A program made the position numbers and the translations under genes. The notes beneath the pieces are model-generated. The model saw only the letters and a program-made list of their open reading frames with translations, ran no database searches and was not told the origin of the DNA. From Pandoraea thiooxydans (GTDB taxonomy: Bacteria > Pseudomonadota > Gammaproteobacteria > Burkholderiales > Burkholderiaceae), in NCBI RefSeq assembly GCF_001931675.1, contig NZ_CP014839.1, forward strand, positions 3,596,001 through 3,660,000: DNA of 64,000 nt. Reading direction: 5' to 3'. Numbering within the stretch: the first letter of the stretch is position 1; each line of letters opens with the position of its first letter. Positions 43,713-55,612 of this stretch are shown here, piece after piece.

Positions 43713-44702
43713 TCAGGCAGCGGCCAGCGGCACCACCTCCTGGTCGATGGCGCCAAAAATCGACTTGCCGCCGGCATCGGTCATCTCGATGCGCACGGTG
43801 TCGTGAAATTTCATGAAGCCGGTTTGCGGCGCGCCATGCTCGATCGTCTCCAGCATGCGGCGCTCGGCGATGCAGGCACTGCCCTTGCTGCGATCGACAT
43901 TGGAAATCGTCCCCGAGCCGACGATCGTGCCGGCACCGACGTTGCGCGTGCGGGCAATATGAGCCACCAGTTGCGCGAAATCGAACACCATGTCGGTGCC
44001 GCAATCCGGTGCGCCGAATTTCTTGCCGTTCCATTGCACCATCAGCGGCCGGTGCACCTTGGCGTCGCGCCAGGCGTCGCCCAATTCGTCGGGCGTTACC
44101 GCCACCGGCGAGAACGCCGTGGCCGGTTTGCTCTGGAAGAAACCGAACCCCTTGGCGAGTTCCGCCGGAATCAGATTGCGCAGACTCACGTCATTGACCA
44201 GCATCAACAGGCGAATGCCGGCCAACGCGCGCTCTCGACTCGCGCCCATCGGCACGTCGGCCGTCACCACCGCCACTTCCGCCTCGAAGTCGATACCGAA
44301 ATCCTCCGACGCGCATACGATGTCATCGCATGGCCCCAGCAGATCGTCGCTGCCGCCCTGATACATCAGCGGGTCGGTCCAGAACTCCGGAGGCATCTCG
44401 GCGCCGCGTGCCTTGCGCACCAGCTCGACATGATTGACGTAAGCCGAGCCATCGGCCCACTGATAGGCGCGCGACAGCGGCGCCATGCACTCACGCGGAT
44501 CGAAGGCGAAAGAATGCCGGCCGCGACCATGATTGAGGGCGTCATAGACCTCCTGGAGTTGCGGCGCGTAAAAATCCCAATCGTCGAGCACCCGCTGCAG
44601 GGTGGGTGCGATACCATCGGCGACTTGCGCGGTGGCGAGATCGCGGGAGACAACGATCAGCAAACCGTCGCGGGAACCATCTTTGAGCGTAGCGAGTTTC
44701 AT
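43713..44702 (-). CDS. Fumarylacetoacetate hydrolase family protein
   Basis: FAH enzymes cleave a C-C bond of 1,3-dicarbonyl substrates, as in tyrosine or aromatic degradation. The 329-aa protein begins MKLATLKDGSRDGLLIVVS, and metal-binding acidic residues lie in DFGIDFEAEVAVVTADVP; VGSGTISNVDRSKG is also typical. No maiA or hmgA is in the window, so tyrosine degradation cannot be confirmed. It is divergent from an IclR regulator 126 bp away, which probably controls it. Confidence 0.9.
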   Translation of the reverse strand: MKLATLKDGSRDGLLIVVSRDLATAQVADGIAPTLQRVLDDWDFYAPQLQEVYDALNHGRGRHSFAFDPRECMAPLSRAYQWADGSAYVNHVELVRKARGAEMPPEFWTDPLMYQGGSDDLLGPCDDIVCASEDFGIDFEAEVAVVTADVPMGASRERALAGIRLLMLVNDVSLRNLIPAELAKGFGFFQSKPATAFSPVAVTPDELGDAWRDAKVHRPLMVQWNGKKFGAPDCGTDMVFDFAQLVAHIARTRNVGAGTIVGSGTISNVDRSKGSACIAERRMLETIEHGAPQTGFMKFHDTVRIEMTDAGGKSIFGAIDQEVVPLAAA

Positions 44703-44828
44703 CGTGAAATCAGAGCGGACCGAATTGGAGGCGAGGTTAGCACGCCGGCCAAAAATTATGATTAGTTAAATTTATTCTATAGTTGTGAATTACCTTCATG
44801 CTTGCCCAGGCGAGCCGACGTATATTTC
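44703..44828. promoter_or_regulatory. Divergent promoter region FAH gene / iclR-type gene
   Basis: The 126-bp gap contains a strongly AT-rich core at 44752-44795 (AATTATGATTAGTTAAATTT and following) in otherwise GC-rich DNA. Both promoters and an IclR operator most likely overlap here. I could not define a single palindrome with confidence. Confidence 0.5.
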
Positions 44829-45653
44829 ATGAACAGTGTACCTAACGCCGAATCCGCCGATCTCGAACCGGAAGAAAAACTGCGCTCCGGCATTCAATCC
44901 ATCGAAGTCGGCTTCAAGCTGATCGAGGTCCTCACGCATGCCACGCAGGCATTGATGCTGCGCGATCTGGCCCAGTTGGCCGGCATGAGCCCGGCCAAGG
45001 CCCATCGCTATCTGGTGAGTTTTCAGCGACTCGGCCTCGTCATTCAGGATCCGATCTCGGGCCGCTACGATCTGGGCCCGTTCTCGCTGCGCATGGGCCT
45101 GGCTTGCCTGTCGCGCGTGGACGCCTTCAAGCAGGCCCGGATCGCGCTGACCGATCTGCGCGACAGCATCGACCAGACCGTCGGCATCGCCGTCTGGGGC
45201 AATCATGGTCCGACCGTGGTGCACTGGATGGAGGCCTCGCACACGCTGCGCGTGAGCCTGCGTCTGGGCGACGTCATGCCGATGCTCACCTCGGCCACCG
45301 GCCGCCTGTTTGCCGCGTATTTGCCGCCTCGCCACACGGCCCCGCTGATCGAAGCCGAGCTCGCCGAGGTGCAGGGCACGCGGCTGCAGGGCATGCCGAC
45401 TACCCGCCAGGCCTACGACGCGCTGCTCGACGACGTGCGCGCGCACGGGGCCGCGCGCGTCGAAGGCACGCTGCTGCCGTCCATCCACGCCTTCTGCATG
45501 CCGGTGCTCGACGCCACCGGCCAACTGGTGATGGGGCTCCTGGCGCTCGGCTCGGAGGCCCGTTTCGACAGCCGATGGGGCGGGCCGATAGACACCGCGC
45601 TGCGCACGCTGTCGCAACGCCTGTCGGCGGATATGGGGTACATTGAACCCTAA
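44829..45653 (+). CDS. IclR-family transcriptional regulator
   Basis: The 274-aa protein has an N-terminal winged helix (SIEVGFKLIEVLTHATQALM, LAQLAGMSPAKAHRYLVSFQ) and a C-terminal ligand-binding domain (TVGIAVWGNHGPTVVHWMEA, LTSATGRLFAAYLP). IclR regulators often control aromatic or small-acid catabolism. Its divergent placement with the FAH-family gene suggests that gene as the target. ATG 44829 is used; the earlier CTG/ATG-like extension adds unrelated residues. Confidence 0.92.
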   Translation: MNSVPNAESADLEPEEKLRSGIQSIEVGFKLIEVLTHATQALMLRDLAQLAGMSPAKAHRYLVSFQRLGLVIQDPISGRYDLGPFSLRMGLACLSRVDAFKQARIALTDLRDSIDQTVGIAVWGNHGPTVVHWMEASHTLRVSLRLGDVMPMLTSATGRLFAAYLPPRHTAPLIEAELAEVQGTRLQGMPTTRQAYDALLDDVRAHGAARVEGTLLPSIHAFCMPVLDATGQLVMGLLALGSEARFDSRWGGPIDTALRTLSQRLSADMGYIEP

Positions 45654-45720
45654 GCCGGTTCGCCGGCACCGTTGACCCCCAGGTTTTTCGAGCCGGGCAC
45701 GCTCGCCCGGCGCCCCCCGC

Positions 45721-46863
45721 ATGCCCAGCCGCGCTGCCCAGTCCGTCTCGTTTGCACCTGCCTTGCGCGCGCCGCGCAGGCCATGGCTGCGCTCACTGGC
45801 GGTACTCGCGTTCGTGGCCTTGCTGCACCTGCTGGGCGGCGTCTGGTTTGCGCGGCGCGAAGTCATGCCGCCCTCACCGAACGCGCCGCCGCTGCGCGTC
45901 ACGCTGATACCCCTTGCGCCGGTAGGCGACGCGCCGATAAAAAAACCTCTCCCTCCTCGGGCGGCGCCGCGTCGTCACGCCAAATCGCCGGGGCATGCCG
46001 TGAAAGCCCCGCCCAGACCGCCCGCTCGCCCCGGCCCGACTCCGTCACCCTTGCCGCCCACTGCGACCGGAGAGCAGGCGGCGCTGGGCGGCATGCCGGC
46101 GGCAACGGCGCCACCATCAGCCGGGCCGCCGCAGTCACGCCAGGGCGGTGGCACCCCCTTCGCACCGCCGCCCTCGGCCGATCTCGAATACGACGCCTTC
46201 GTCAATGGCGTACGCAACCAGACCGGTATGATCCGCTGGCACAACGACGGCCGCCATTACTCGCTGCAAGTTGCCATACCGCTGCTGTTCGTCGGCACCT
46301 TCAGCTATACCAGCGAGGGCGGCTTCGACGCCTACGGCATCGCGCCCGCCCGGTATACCGAACAGCGCGGCAAGCATGCGCCGGCGGTCACCACCTTCGT
46401 GCGCGGCGCGCACCCCGAAATCACCTTCAGCAAGGTCGGCACCGTCCTGCCGCTGCCCGCCGGCGCACAGGACCGTTTCAGCATGGTGTTCGAGCTGGCG
46501 AGCCTGGCGCGCGGCGACCCCCGCCGTTACAGGCGCCCCGGTGCGACGCAGCCGTTCTATATCGCCGATACCGACAGCGGTGAAATCTGGCCGATCGAAT
46601 ACGTCGGCCCGCAGACAATGCCCGGTCCCGACGGGTATCTGGAGACCCGGCATTTCACCCGGCTGGCGCGCCGCGCCGGCGACCGCCGCAAAATCGACGT
46701 CTGGCTCGCGCCGGCCTTGGACTGGCTGCCCGTGCGGATCCGCCAGACCGAGCCCGACGGCACTGAATTCGACCTGGTGCTGCGCTGCGGTCCGGGCGCC
46801 GCCAATGGACCAGAACCAGGAACCGGCGCCCCGGTCTGGGAGTCAACGTTTAAACAGCCATGA
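45721..46863 (+). CDS. DUF3108 domain-containing membrane-anchored protein
   Basis: The 380-aa protein has an N-terminal transmembrane helix (SLAVLAFVALLHLLGGVWF), a Pro-rich linker (residues 60-150), and a C-terminal DUF3108-like domain (LEYDAFVNGVRNQTGMIRWH ... ISEIWPIEYVGPQTM-type segment). Function is unknown; the domain resembles outer-membrane or periplasmic beta proteins. A TonB-like Pro-rich spacer suggests it spans periplasm. It follows the iclR gene by 67 bp but need not be co-transcribed. Confidence 0.82.
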   Translation: MPSRAAQSVSFAPALRAPRRPWLRSLAVLAFVALLHLLGGVWFARREVMPPSPNAPPLRVTLIPLAPVGDAPIKKPLPPRAAPRRHAKSPGHAVKAPPRPPARPGPTPSPLPPTATGEQAALGGMPAATAPPSAGPPQSRQGGGTPFAPPPSADLEYDAFVNGVRNQTGMIRWHNDGRHYSLQVAIPLLFVGTFSYTSEGGFDAYGIAPARYTEQRGKHAPAVTTFVRGAHPEITFSKVGTVLPLPAGAQDRFSMVFELASLARGDPRRYRRPGATQPFYIADTDSGEIWPIEYVGPQTMPGPDGYLETRHFTRLARRAGDRRKIDVWLAPALDWLPVRIRQTEPDGTEFDLVLRCGPGAANGPEPGTGAPVWESTFKQP

Positions 46864-47027
46864 ACGTTAATTGAAATAACCACGTCACCACGGAGCGTTC
46901 TCAAGAAATCACGCCTGCAGGCCGTTAAATCATTCAAAGCGCCAGCACTCAGGGCCCTCTTGAATTCGTCCTTAAGAGCACCATTTACGTGCCGAGAATA
47001 TTTTTGCAGGAATACCGGAGAGCCGTC

Positions 47028-47285
47028 ATGCTGATGATCTACAACAGCCCTAATTACTGCGTCGTGGAGTTTGCCGCTCTGAGCGACAACCGCTCGCTTT
47101 CCGCGGGTGGCTACGAGATTGTCGACAAGCACGCGCGTCGAGAAATCTTCCTGGACGGCGAATTGGCCGCCCAATTTCGGCAAGAAGTACAGAAATTGAT
47201 CGCCACCGAACCCTCGGAAGACGAAGTCGACGACTTTCTTGGCCAGTTCGACAGCCTGATGACACATCCCGTCATACTCCACTGA
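47028..47285 (+). CDS. DUF3567 domain-containing protein
   Basis: This 85-aa protein begins MLMIYNSPNYCVVEFAALSD and continues with SAGGYEIVDKHARREIFLDG, matching the DUF3567 family, which is almost confined to betaproteobacteria. It is acidic, soluble and of unknown function. The ATG at 47028 has CGGAG 6 bp upstream. A good terminator follows, so it is a single-gene unit. The 164-bp upstream gap may hold its promoter. Confidence 0.88.
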   Translation: MLMIYNSPNYCVVEFAALSDNRSLSAGGYEIVDKHARREIFLDGELAAQFRQEVQKLIATEPSEDEVDDFLGQFDSLMTHPVILH

Positions 47286-47312
47286 CGTCTCGCTGGTTTA
47301 CGGCCTACCACC

Positions 47313-47338
47313 AACCCCGCCGCCGGCGGGGTTTTTGT
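47313..47338 (+). terminator. Terminator of the DUF3567 gene
   Basis: AACCCCGCC (47313-47321) pairs with GGCGGGGTT (47325-47333), a 9-bp stem with a tight 3-nt loop, then TTTGTTT. It is 27 bp after the stop. Confidence 0.9.
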
Positions 47339-47353
47339 TTGCGCGGCGCTGGC

Positions 47354-47746
47354 TCAGCACTGCTCCCAGGGCAAACCCTCGCAGCGCCAGCCATTGGTCG
47401 CGTTGCGGTGATGGCGCGCATCGAGGTCGCCCTCGAAGCCGTGCAGCACACCATAGACGAGCGAAAAACCCTGCCGCTCGAGGGCCTCGCCGGCCGCCGC
47501 GCTACGGTTGCCGCTGCGGCAGATCAGGACGATCGGCCGGTCGGATCTGGCGCCCGCGAGCTTGCGCACCCCGACGATGAAATGCGGGTTGATCTCCCAA
47601 TGCGGCCCGTCGTTCCAGGCCACGTGCGCGGCGCCGATCGGATGGCCGACGAACAGGTATTCCATCTCGCTGCGGCAATCGATAAACAGGGCATCGGCCC
47701 GCTGTTGAAGCAATTCGTGGGCGCGCGAGGGCGCGAGAAATTCCAT
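47354..47746 (-). CDS. Rhodanese-like sulfurtransferase
   Basis: The 130-aa single-domain rhodanese has the active-site loop CRSGNRSAA and a typical N-terminal part (LFIDCRSEMEYLFVGHPIGA). It has no membrane segment, so it is probably cytosolic, unlike the other rhodanese at 3058. ATG 47746 is used; the longer frame lacks a clear ribosome-binding site. It is divergent from metH. Its sulfur donor and acceptor are unknown. Confidence 0.88.
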   Translation of the reverse strand: MEFLAPSRAHELLQQRADALFIDCRSEMEYLFVGHPIGAAHVAWNDGPHWEINPHFIVGVRKLAGARSDRPIVLICRSGNRSAAAGEALERQGFSLVYGVLHGFEGDLDARHHRNATNGWRCEGLPWEQC

Positions 47747-47935
47747 TTGGCGTTCCGCTGGTCGAGGTGGCAGCCGAGAAAAAACCCTTCGCATCGTGCG
47801 CCCATCAGGGTAGCGCCCGATGCGTCAGGCGCAAAACCATTAGAATTATAGGTTTTAGCGCGGCCTGCGCCGACCGCTGCCCCCAAAACCGGCAAGCGGC
47901 CCGCCGGCGCCGCAGTGCCGTCAGGACTCTTAGCG

Positions 47936-49006
47936 ATGAACCAAACCGTTTCCCTTCCCCGTGAGCACGCCCAGACCGAGCGCGGCTACACGCGCGGCCA
48001 GGCCCTGCCGGATCTGCTGCGCCAGCGCATCCTGATCCTGGATGGCGCGATGGGTACCATGATTCAGCGCTACAAGCTCGACGAAGCGCAATATCGCGGC
48101 GAGCGCTTTGCCGATTTCCCGCACGACGTGAAGGGCAATAACGAGTTGCTCTCGCTCACCCGGCCCGACGTGATCGGGGAGATTCATCGTCAATATCTGG
48201 CCGCCGGGGCCGACATCATCGAGACCAACACGTTCGGCGCGACCCGAATTGCGCAGGCCGATTACCACATGGAGCATCTCGCCGACGAGATGAACGTGGC
48301 ATCGGCCCGTCTTGCGCGCGCCGCATGCGACGAATTCAGCACGCCCGACAAGCCGCGCTTTGCCGCCGGCGCCATCGGCCCGACCCCCAAAACCGCCAGC
48401 CTGAGCCCGGACGTGAACGACCCCGGGGCGCGCAACGTGACCTTCGACGCGCTGCGCGATGCCTACTACGAACAGGCCAAGGCCCTGCTCGAGGGCGGCG
48501 TCGACCTGTTCTTGGTAGAAACGATTTTCGACACGCTCAACGCCAAGGCGGCGCTGTTCGCGCTCGACCAACTGTTCGAAGACACTGGCGAGCGCTTGCC
48601 GATCATGATCTCGGGCACCGTCACCGACGCCTCGGGCCGCATCCTGTCCGGGCAGACCGTTGAAGCATTCTGGAATTCGCTGCGCCACGCCAAGCCGCTG
48701 ACCTTCGGGCTGAACTGCGCGCTGGGCGCGGCCCTGATGCGCCCGTACATCGCCGAATTGGCCAAGCTGTGCGATTGCTACGTGTCGTGCTACCCGAACG
48801 CCGGCCTGCCCAACCCGATGAGCGACACCGGGTTCGACGAAACGCCGGACGTCACTTCCGGCCTGTTGCGCGAATTCGCCCAGGCGGGCCTGGTCAACAT
48901 CGCCGGCGGATGCTGCGGCACCACGCCGGAGCACATCGCCGCGATCGCCCAGGCACTCAAACAGGTCAAGCCGCGCACGTGGCCCAACCAATATCGGGAA
49001 GCCTGA
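47936..49006 (+). CDS. Methionine synthase, homocysteine-binding module
   Basis: The 356-aa protein is the N-terminal module of cobalamin-dependent methionine synthase, coded as a separate gene. It shows [16 protein letters not shown], the first zinc cysteine in [12 protein letters not shown] and the last pair in [12 protein letters not shown]. It activates homocysteine for methylation. ATG 47936 has AGGA upstream. The second half of MetH follows after 30 bp. A TAGAAT box at 47841-47846 may be part of its promoter; I see no cobalamin riboswitch. Confidence 0.93.
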   Translation: MNQTVSLPREHAQTERGYTRGQALPDLLRQRILILDGAMGTMIQRYKLDEAQYRGERFADFPHDVKGNNELLSLTRPDVIGEIHRQYLAAGADIIETNTFGATRIAQADYHMEHLADEMNVASARLARAACDEFSTPDKPRFAAGAIGPTPKTASLSPDVNDPGARNVTFDALRDAYYEQAKALLEGGVDLFLVETIFDTLNAKAALFALDQLFEDTGERLPIMISGTVTDASGRILSGQTVEAFWNSLRHAKPLTFGLNCALGAALMRPYIAELAKLCDCYVSCYPNAGLPNPMSDTGFDETPDVTSGLLREFAQAGLVNIAGGCCGTTPEHIAAIAQALKQVKPRTWPNQYREA

Positions 49007-49036
49007 GCCCGTCAACCTTATTGCCGAACCGACACC

Positions 49037-51751
<2,715 letters not shown>

Positions 51752-51752
51752 C

Positions 51753-51784
51753 GAGACGCTTCGGCGCCGCCGCCGAAGCGTCTC
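51753..51784 (+). other. Perfect 14-bp hairpin right after metH
   Basis: GAGACGCTTCGGCG (51753-51766) and its exact complement at 51771-51784 enclose a 4-nt loop, starting 2 bp after the stop codon. No T-run follows on the plus strand, so it may be a stabilising 3' structure or a Rho-aided end. Confidence 0.6.
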
Positions 51785-51892
51785 ACAACCTCCCCCCACC
51801 GCGTGACGCGATGCTTCGCGTCTGTTTCGCGCGCGTCATTGGTTTCCCATGGCGCCGCGCCAGCTTCGCCTGAATTTTGGAGCCGCACGCCG

Positions 51893-52603
51893 ATGAATGC
51901 GCTGGACAACTTCCACCTCCTCCCTTTGCTCAACACGCTCCTGATTCTGTCGGTAGCCTTCGTCCTGGGCGGCGTCATCGGCTTTGAGCGGCAGTATCGC
52001 CAGCGCACCGCCGGGCTGCGCACCAATGTCCTGGTGGCCGTCGCCGCGGCCGCGTTTGTCGATCTGAGCATGCGCCTGATGCCTGGCGACACGCGTGTGA
52101 TCGCCTACGTGGTATCCGGCGTCGGGTTTCTCGGCGCCGGAGCGATCATGAAGGAAGGCGCATCGATCCGCGGGCTCAACACGGCCGCGACGCTGTGGGG
52201 GTCGGCCGCCGTTGGCGCCTGCGCCGGCTCGGGGCTGCTCGCCGAGGCGGTGCTGACGGCTCTTTTTGTGCTGGCAGCCAACACGCTGTTGCGCCCGATG
52301 GTCAACCGTATCAACCGCGCGCCGATCAACGAGAGTGCTGCCGAGGCCACCTATGCGTTGTCGGTGGTCTGCACGCGCGACGTGCAACGCGACGTGCTGG
52401 CCCAGGTCGAACAGTGGCTCGAGCGCGCCAGCTATCCAGTGCGCGAGCTCGACATCCAGCCGTTTGGCGACGACGACATCGAAATCGAGGCCCAGTTGCT
52501 GCCGACCTCCGTGCAAAGCGACGAGCTGGACCGCCTGTGCGACCAGTTGAAGCAATTGAGCGGTGTCAGCCAGGTGTTCTGGAGCAGCCGTTCGGACGAC
52601 TAA
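51893..52603 (+). CDS. MgtC/SapB-family membrane protein
   Basis: The 236-aa protein has four to five transmembrane helices in its first 130 residues, with the family mark GGVIGFERQYRQRTAGLRTN and SGVGFLGAGAIMKEG. The C-terminal 100 residues form a soluble ACT-like domain. MgtC proteins aid survival at low magnesium and in macrophages, partly by acting on the F-ATPase; other family members may have other tasks. ATG 51893 is preferred to the longer frame. No mgtA-like gene is adjacent. Confidence 0.9.
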   Translation: MNALDNFHLLPLLNTLLILSVAFVLGGVIGFERQYRQRTAGLRTNVLVAVAAAAFVDLSMRLMPGDTRVIAYVVSGVGFLGAGAIMKEGASIRGLNTAATLWGSAAVGACAGSGLLAEAVLTALFVLAANTLLRPMVNRINRAPINESAAEATYALSVVCTRDVQRDVLAQVEQWLERASYPVRELDIQPFGDDDIEIEAQLLPTSVQSDELDRLCDQLKQLSGVSQVFWSSRSDD

Positions 52604-52769
52604 TCTATCGCCCGGCGACGCAGATGCGGCGCTGGATCATTACAAATGATTACAACTCCTTACAGCATGGGCGGAGGAGCATTTTTATACTGAAGGCTCA
52701 CTTTCCAAAGTGATAATCCGCCAGGCACGCAGGACCGCTTGCCGGACACAACCTCGAAAGGAGTGTTTC

Positions 52770-53045
52770 ATGAAAAAATTGACGTTGACGCTTGCAGCAG
52801 TCTCACTGGCCGCCGCTTCGGCCCTGAGTTTCGCTCAAACCCAAACCGAGGGCGCCATGGCCAAGGGCCACGCGACCGAGCATGCCAAAACCAAAAAGCA
52901 CAGCAAACATAGCAAGCTCAAGAAGAAAGAAGGCGAGGGCATGATGCGCGGCGGTACCGCCGGCCAAGGCAGCATGGGCACCTCGGCCATGCCGGCCGCG
53001 CCAGCTACGCCGGCTACCCCCGCCACCCCTGCCAAGCCGCAGTGA
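52770..53045 (+). CDS. Small exported Lys/His-rich protein
   Basis: The 91-aa protein has a clear signal peptide (KLTLTLAAVSLAAASALSFAQ). The mature part is highly basic and low in complexity (HAKTKKHSKHSKLKKK), then Gly/Met-rich, and ends in APATPATPATPAKP repeats. No domain is recognised; it resembles small periplasmic acid-stress or metal-related peptides in composition only. It has a strong AAAGGAG site and its own terminator, so it is likely well expressed. Confidence 0.75.
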   Translation: MKKLTLTLAAVSLAAASALSFAQTQTEGAMAKGHATEHAKTKKHSKHSKLKKKEGEGMMRGGTAGQGSMGTSAMPAAPATPATPATPAKPQ

Positions 53046-53095
53046 CAGCGCCAGCCGCGCAGCGACGCGGTTTAGGGCCTGCCTGACCCCACAGA

Positions 53096-53131
53096 CGGGA
53101 AACGCCACATGGGCAAGGCGTTTCCCGTTTC
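53096..53131 (+). terminator. Terminator of the small exported protein gene
   Basis: CGGGAAACGCC (53096-53106) pairs with GGCGTTTCCCG (53117-53127) around a 10-nt loop, with TTT after it. It lies 51 bp after the stop. Confidence 0.75.
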
Positions 53132-53170
53132 AACGAAGCGCGGCGCGACTCGTTCACCGAACACGCCTTG

Positions 53171-53210
53171 AATGAACAAAGCCTCCTGCACGCAGGAGGC
53201 TTTGTTCATT
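53171..53210. terminator. 18-bp perfect hairpin, bidirectional terminator
   Basis: The arms at 53171-53188 and 53193-53210 are exact complements with a 4-nt loop. AGGAGGCTTTGTT reads on either strand, giving T-rich ends in both directions. It lies between two convergent genes and most likely ends the DUF1840 transcript and backs up the terminator at 53096. Confidence 0.85.
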
Positions 53211-53267
53211 TGGGCCGATGCGGGCCGACGCTCGCTTGAGCCCGTCACGCGAGCACGCAGCGACCGC

Positions 53268-53588
53268 TCAGACGCCCCACATCACGTCGGCATTTTCCTT
53301 CCTGGCTTCACGCAGCATGTCGAGCAACGGATAAGCGCGCTGCGACAATCCCAGCAGCTCTTCTTCGTCCCGCTCCTCCGGGTCGGTGTGTTCCGCCTTC
53401 ATTGCTTCGATGTGCTGTTTATCCTGCGCCATCGCCGCCTCGAGTTTGGCAATTGCCACGTCCATCTCGGTATGCGAGATCACACCGCGTTCCCCCAGCT
53501 TCTTGTCGATCAGGCCCAACAGGAAGCGGGCCAGATCGGTCTGCATGATCAGCGCGGGGGCCGCGGTCGACTTGAAAGTAATCAACAT
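53268..53588 (-). CDS. DUF1840 domain-containing protein
   Basis: This 106-aa protein begins MLITFKSTAAPALIMQTDLA and ends in RAYPLLDMLREARKENADVMWG, the DUF1840 pattern found in beta- and gammaproteobacteria. The middle is acidic and helical. Function is unknown. The ATG at 53588 has AGAAAGG upstream. It is divergent from argS (148 bp) and ends in a strong hairpin. Confidence 0.88.
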   Translation of the reverse strand: MLITFKSTAAPALIMQTDLARFLLGLIDKKLGERGVISHTEMDVAIAKLEAAMAQDKQHIEAMKAEHTDPEERDEEELLGLSQRAYPLLDMLREARKENADVMWGV

Positions 53589-53736
53589 ATTGCACCTACC
53601 TTTCTGCTCTTATGATTGAATCCAGGCGTGGGCCCTTGCGTTACGGCCTCTTGTCCATCATACACCTGTTAAAATTCATCACTCTCGAAAATGTCTCCTA
53701 CATCCGGAAAATTCCGGATACTCCGGACTCTCCGCT

Positions 53737-55494
53737 ATGTTGCCAGCACAGAAAAACACCATCGCCGTCCTCCTGGCCGATGCCGTCGCGCCATTCGTCG
53801 AAGCCGGCGCGAACTTGCCGCCCATCGTCCTCGAGCGGCCCAAAGCCGCTGCCCATGGCGATCTCGCCTGCAATATCGCGCTGCAACTGGCCAAGCCGCT
53901 CAAGGCCAACCCGCGCGACCTGGCGCAGCGCATTGCCGCCGCTGTCCAGGCAGATCCCCGTGCCGCCGGCCTGATCGAGCAGACGGAAATTGCCGGGCCC
54001 GGCTTCATCAACCTGCGGCTGAGCCCCGCGGCAAAGCAAGCGGTCGCACGTGAGATCGTCACGCAGGGCAACGCGTTTGGCTGCCAACCGCTCGATAAAA
54101 CCAAACACGTCCTATTGGAATTTGTTTCCGCCAACCCGACCGGCCCACTGCACGTCGGTCATGGCCGCCAGGCTGCTCTGGGCGATGCGCTGGCCAACCT
54201 GCTCGCCACTCAAGGGTGGGAAGTCTACCGCGAGTTTTACTATAACGACGCCGGCGTGCAGATCAATACGCTGGCCATCTCGGTCCAGGCGCGCGCCAAA
54301 GGGCTCAAGCCGGGCGACGCGGACTGGCCGGAGGCCGCCTACAACGGCGACTATATTGCCGACATCGCGCGCGACTACCTGAATCGCCAGACCGTTCAGG
54401 CGGCAGACAACGCTCCCGTGACCGGCGCCGGGGAGCTCGACGATCTCGAGGCGATCCGCAAATTCGCCGTGGCCTATCTGCGTCACGAGCAGGACATCGA
54501 CCTGCAAACCTTCGGGGTTCGTTTCGATCGCTACTACCTCGAATCGTCACTTTATACCGAGGGCCGCGTCGAGCAAACGGTGCAGGCATTGATTGCCGCG
54601 GGCAAGACCTACGAGCAGGACGGTGCGCTGTGGCTCAGAACCACCGACTATGGCGACGACAAGGATCGCGTCATGCGTAAATCCGACGGCACGTACACCT
54701 ACTTCGTGCCCGACGTGGCCTACCACGTCAGCAAATGGCAGCGCGGCTTTACCAAGGTCATCAATATCCAGGGCTCCGACCATCACGGCACCATCGCCCG
54801 TGTGAGGGCCGGCCTGCAAGGCCTGGGCATCGGCATTCCGGCCGACTATCCCGATTACGTCCTGCACAAGATGGTCACGGTGATGAAGGGCGGACAGGAG
54901 GTCAAGATCTCCAAGCGCGCCGGCAGCTACGTGACGGTGCGCGACCTGATCGAATGGTCGGGCGGCCTCACCGAAGGCAGTGCGCGCGAGAACCTGAGCG
55001 ACGCGGCGCGCGAGGACGCCCTGCGGCGCGGACGCGATGCCGTGCGCTTTTTCCTGATCTCCCGCAAGGCCGATACCGAGTTCGTCTTCGACGTCGATCT
55101 GGCGCTCAAGCAAAACGACGAGAATCCGGTGTACTACGTGCAATACGCGCATGCGCGCATCTGCTCGGTGCTGACGCAGTGGGGGGGCGACCCCGCCACG
55201 CTCGATACGACCGATCTCGGCCCGCTGCGCGGCGACCACGCATTGGCGCTGCTCCAGCAGCTTGCCGAATACCCGGACGCGCTCACCCGTGCGGCCGAGG
55301 AGCTCGCGCCGCATGCGGTTGCGTTCTACCTGCGCGACCTGGCCGGCTCGTTCCACTCGTTCTACAATGCCGAGCGCGTGCTGGTCGACGACGAACCCCT
55401 GAAGCTGGCCCGACTGGCCTTGCTCAAAGCCACGCGCCAGGTGTTGCGCAACGGCCTGGCGGTGCTCGGCGTATCGGCACCCGAGCAAATGTGA
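53737..55494 (+). CDS. argS: Arginyl-tRNA synthetase
   Basis: ArgS is a class I synthetase that charges tRNA-Arg. The 585-aa protein has the N-terminal Add-1 domain, the HIGH-type motif HVGH in [17 protein letters not shown], and the C-terminal DALR anticodon-binding domain ([20 protein letters not shown]). The KMSKS region is degenerate (VKISKRAG), as is usual for ArgS. The leader carries an 18-bp palindrome (ATCCGGAA-AA-TTCCGGAT, 53702-53719) and two further TCCGGA copies. The start ATG is at 53737. Confidence 0.96.
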   Translation: MLPAQKNTIAVLLADAVAPFVEAGANLPPIVLERPKAAAHGDLACNIALQLAKPLKANPRDLAQRIAAAVQADPRAAGLIEQTEIAGPGFINLRLSPAAKQAVAREIVTQGNAFGCQPLDKTKHVLLEFVSANPTGPLHVGHGRQAALGDALANLLATQGWEVYREFYYNDAGVQINTLAISVQARAKGLKPGDADWPEAAYNGDYIADIARDYLNRQTVQAADNAPVTGAGELDDLEAIRKFAVAYLRHEQDIDLQTFGVRFDRYYLESSLYTEGRVEQTVQALIAAGKTYEQDGALWLRTTDYGDDKDRVMRKSDGTYTYFVPDVAYHVSKWQRGFTKVINIQGSDHHGTIARVRAGLQGLGIGIPADYPDYVLHKMVTVMKGGQEVKISKRAGSYVTVRDLIEWSGGLTEGSARENLSDAAREDALRRGRDAVRFFLISRKADTEFVFDVDLALKQNDENPVYYVQYAHARICSVLTQWGGDPATLDTTDLGPLRGDHALALLQQLAEYPDALTRAAEELAPHAVAFYLRDLAGSFHSFYNAERVLVDDEPLKLARLALLKATRQVLRNGLAVLGVSAPEQM

Positions 55495-55560
55495 AGACGC
55501 GCGCGACGACGGCCCGATCGCCTCGCGCGCGCTTTGCAGCGGCGACGTTCGCCGGCTGGT

Positions 55561-55566
55561 TATAAT
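55561..55566 (+). promoter_or_regulatory. Consensus -10 box for the SPOR-dsbA genes
   Basis: TATAAT is a perfect -10 hexamer, 47 bp before the SPOR gene ATG and 66 bp after the argS stop. TTGCAG at 55534-55539 is the nearest -35-like sequence, but the 21-bp spacing is too long. Confidence 0.5.
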
Positions 55567-55612
55567 CGAACGTCCTGTCCGATTGAACCCCTGTAAGTAC
55601 GGAAACGATTCC

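Noticed and set aside
47795-47935. Cobalamin, SAM or SAH riboswitch upstream of metH
   Set aside because: No B12-box or recognisable SAH/SAM core was found in the short leader.
49007-49036. metH as a frameshifted or broken gene
   Set aside because: Both halves have proper starts and intact domain borders, and the two-gene form is normal in Burkholderiales.
53268-53588. Toxin-antitoxin pair with the small exported protein gene
   Set aside because: The two genes are convergent, each with its own terminator, and DUF1840 is a conserved single gene.
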